Source of the DNA: Toxotes chatareus
Lineage: Eukaryota > Chordata > Actinopteri > Toxotidae
NCBI GenBank assembly: GCA_016801885.1
Contig: CM028891.1
Coordinates: forward strand, 9,965,517-10,029,516
Direction: 5' to 3'
DNA length: 64,000 nt
Under the pieces are notes generated by a model, which made no database searches, was not told the DNA's origin, and saw only the letters and a list, made by a program, of their open reading frames with translations. Within the stretch, counting starts at the first letter, position 1. Each line of letters opens with the position of its first letter. Shown here piece after piece: positions 62,134 through 64,000 of this stretch. The translations under genes were made by a program, and so were the position numbers.

Positions 62134-64000
62134 AGCAGTGTGACAGATCCTGGGTGGGCGTGAGGGATGAGCTGTGGGGTAATGGCCAGGTTTTTACAGC
62201 AGAGAGAAAGAGGATGGGTGCGGGGGGGGAGGCAGAGGAGCGACGTCTAAAGCCAGGCAGAGATGTTTGATGGAAAGCTGAGAGGGCTTTGACATGGAAG
62301 AGGCAGAGTGGGGAGTATTTACTCCCTCTTTGCTTCAAGGCATGTTGTCATTGTCTTGTTTAGCTGACCTCAAATCAGCCATCCCATCTATCTGTGCCGG
62401 GAGTAGATACTGTCTTGTTAACAGCAGCCTGTACAGGACCCTTTTTTTGGTGCTTTTACTGATTCTGCGTGTTCTACAGAAATTATCCAAGTACAGAACT
62501 TGTCATGAAAGCGTTGAGAGATAAATTACAGTGCGTGACAGGAGCGATTCCCATGACGTAACCGTTGTTTGGCGCTAATATTGAGCCCAAATTTGCTCTT
62601 GGATAGCTTTCACCTTTAGTTTGCACACCCAGTGTTTGGCCATCAAGAGGACTAATATGTGAATAGCCATGGTATAGAGTACACATTTACAAAAGTAATA
62701 TGTCAGAACATTTAAGAGCCTCTGAATATTGGCAAACAAATGCACTGTTAAAGTGTCCTTGACTTGTCTGTGAGCATTTTCCAGGTGGAGTAATTGCCTC
62801 TGGCAGTCACTTCGTGTTAGAATGATATGGCGAGAGTTATTTGAACCCGTAATGTTTTTAAAACTGAGATTTGTAACATCACACCGTGGACTGTCACTAC
62901 CTCTTACTCCCACGGAGGCTCCACCAGGGCTCCGAGGATCTTGAGGCTCACAGGCAATCCAATGATTTCGACGGTCCACGCTCCTCTACTTATGTAGGTC
63001 AGCCACAGCAAACTGCATATTGATCTCCCAAGCTAAATGATATTGGTGGTAGTGTCTGTTGCTCATTGCTAAGAAGGTGCCCTTAGCCAGTTTGGCTTGA
63101 ACAGAGGAGATGACAGAGGTCACATGACTGTATGACAGTGCTTCTGCAGCTGTTTTGCCTTGTGTTGTGCGACTGGTATTGCTTAGCTGTACAATATGGT
63201 GCATCTAGAAACTGTTACTATATTGAACATGTAAGTAGCTCGTTTTATCAGGCTTCCTTTGCTCTTTCCACAGTCATCAAAGGTGTAATAACACTAGGCA
63301 AGATAATGGTAATAAAATTAACAATTTAAATAGCACATATTTGAACGTAGGAGATTTCAAGCCTCAAGAATAACAAACGGTGATCATAAAGATATGAGAT
63401 GGTGTTCTCTAAATTGATGCATGACAGGATGCAGTTGTAGATAAAGGTTAGGGAGTGTGCTTTGAAGTCTTAATTTGTGCGAGCGGGAGAGCAGCCTTTC
63501 CCTCTGCCACAATGTGTTTGTGGCATCGGGTGCTGGCGAGGGTGCTAGCATGTGGTTGGCACCTTTCCCACTGCCCAGGGTGGAATCCTTGGCACCGAGG
63601 GAGGGAGAGAAAACTTGGATTGAGCAAGCCGCCTGCTGGAGTTGGGTGGGTGGTCCAAAAATATGCAGCGTGATCGGTCCCGAGAAAATCTAGTATACAG
63701 TACTTATGGTGGAGTGGAGGTAAACAGCAGCCGGTCATCACCGTCGCAGGCTGGGCCTAGGTAGTATGGACTGACGTGCAGAGCAGCAGCATTTCTCACT
63801 CGCTTGTCATAAAGCCAGAGGAATGTGAGGGTTCAGTTTCATGGCTTTTCATTTCTGTACACATTGTGAGGGTCAAATTCTGACCAGCATGATTTCTCTT
63901 TCCCTCTCTATCTCTCTTTCTTTCTGTCTCTGGCTCTGTGCTGACTCAGCAGTGTTCCTTCAGTGACCTATAATATGGTTTTGCTTGCTTTATCTTTACT

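Larger units (their letters stand above)
58651..64000. other. Presumed first intron or intergenic sequence, no coding exon recognised
   Basis: I found no NCOA2 N-terminal coding sequence or other recognisable exon. The longest minus-strand frame (about 62,575-62,979) has no domain. Contents are T-rich tracts near 58,686, 59,698, 61,010 and 61,040, a perfect hairpin at 61,624-61,663, an X-box-like motif at 62,120-62,133, a G-rich patch at 62,222-62,232, and a CpG-rich, GC-rich patch at 63,478-63,600. Confidence 0.45.

Noticed and set aside
62575..62979. 134-codon minus-strand frame
   Set aside because: No domain, no splice support, ordinary composition for non-coding sequence. Treated as chance.
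58650..64000. NCOA2 start-codon exon (bHLH N terminus)
   Set aside because: No matching sequence found; the coding part must lie beyond the window if the gene is ncoa2.
1..64000. tRNA, rRNA, CRISPR array or bacterial-type operon
   Set aside because: No tRNA box A/B pairs, rRNA core motifs, or regularly spaced direct repeats were noticed, and the genes have introns.

Overview
This is vertebrate nuclear DNA, almost certainly from a ray-finned (percomorph-like teleost) fish. The evidence is long introns with GT/AG splice sites, abundant (GT)n, (CT)n and homopolymer tracts, fish-type dispersed repeats and non-LTR retrotransposon debris, and two split genes whose conceptual proteins align, from memory, with the vertebrate proteins XKR9 and TRAM1. 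There are no operons, ribosome binding sites, tRNA or rRNA genes, or CRISPR arrays.

Layout. Positions 1-45,400 form a long stretch with no gene I can recognise. It holds microsatellites, G-rich tracts, several degenerate transposable elements (a CpG-rich DNA-transposon-like remnant near 1.65-2.1 kb, a foldback element with terminal inverted repeats at 21.0-21.3 kb, and dispersed repeat fragments near 22.5, 32.9 and 42.0 kb), a broken open reading frame at 24.9-25.3 kb, a striking hairpin at 34.5 kb, and isolated exon-like segments. In human the order is NCOA2-TRAM1-LACTB2-XKR9-EYA1, so this desert would correspond to the EYA1-XKR9 interval and may contain developmental enhancers. That assignment is inference, because no EYA1 exon is seen.

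Positions 45,407-47,008 (minus strand) carry the three coding exons of an XKR9-type phospholipid scramblase (387 aa), with a textbook caspase-3 site (DEVD) near its C terminus. Positions 49,602-55,245 (plus strand) carry eleven coding exons of TRAM1 (370 aa), a membrane protein of the ER translocon. The two genes are divergently arranged, about 2.6 kb apart start codon to start codon. A 5'-truncated L2/Rex1-like LINE reverse-transcriptase fragment lies between them (about 48.1-49.2 kb). LACTB2, which separates the two genes in human, is absent from this interval.

Positions 56,900-64,000 contain a CpG-rich promoter-like zone (about 57.75-58.65 kb) with strong splice donors, followed by apparently non-coding sequence. 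By synteny it could be the first untranslated exon(s) and first intron of ncoa2, but no NCOA2 coding exon is in the window.

Functionally the two genes are unrelated neighbours: TRAM1 helps nascent chains enter the ER membrane, and XKR9 exposes phosphatidylserine when apoptotic caspases cut it. I did not find a convincing novel multi-gene system. The items most worth checking are the broken ORF, the two perfect or near-perfect hairpins, the TG repeat that replaces the polypyrimidine tract of a TRAM1 exon, and the exon-like segment at 4.1 kb.
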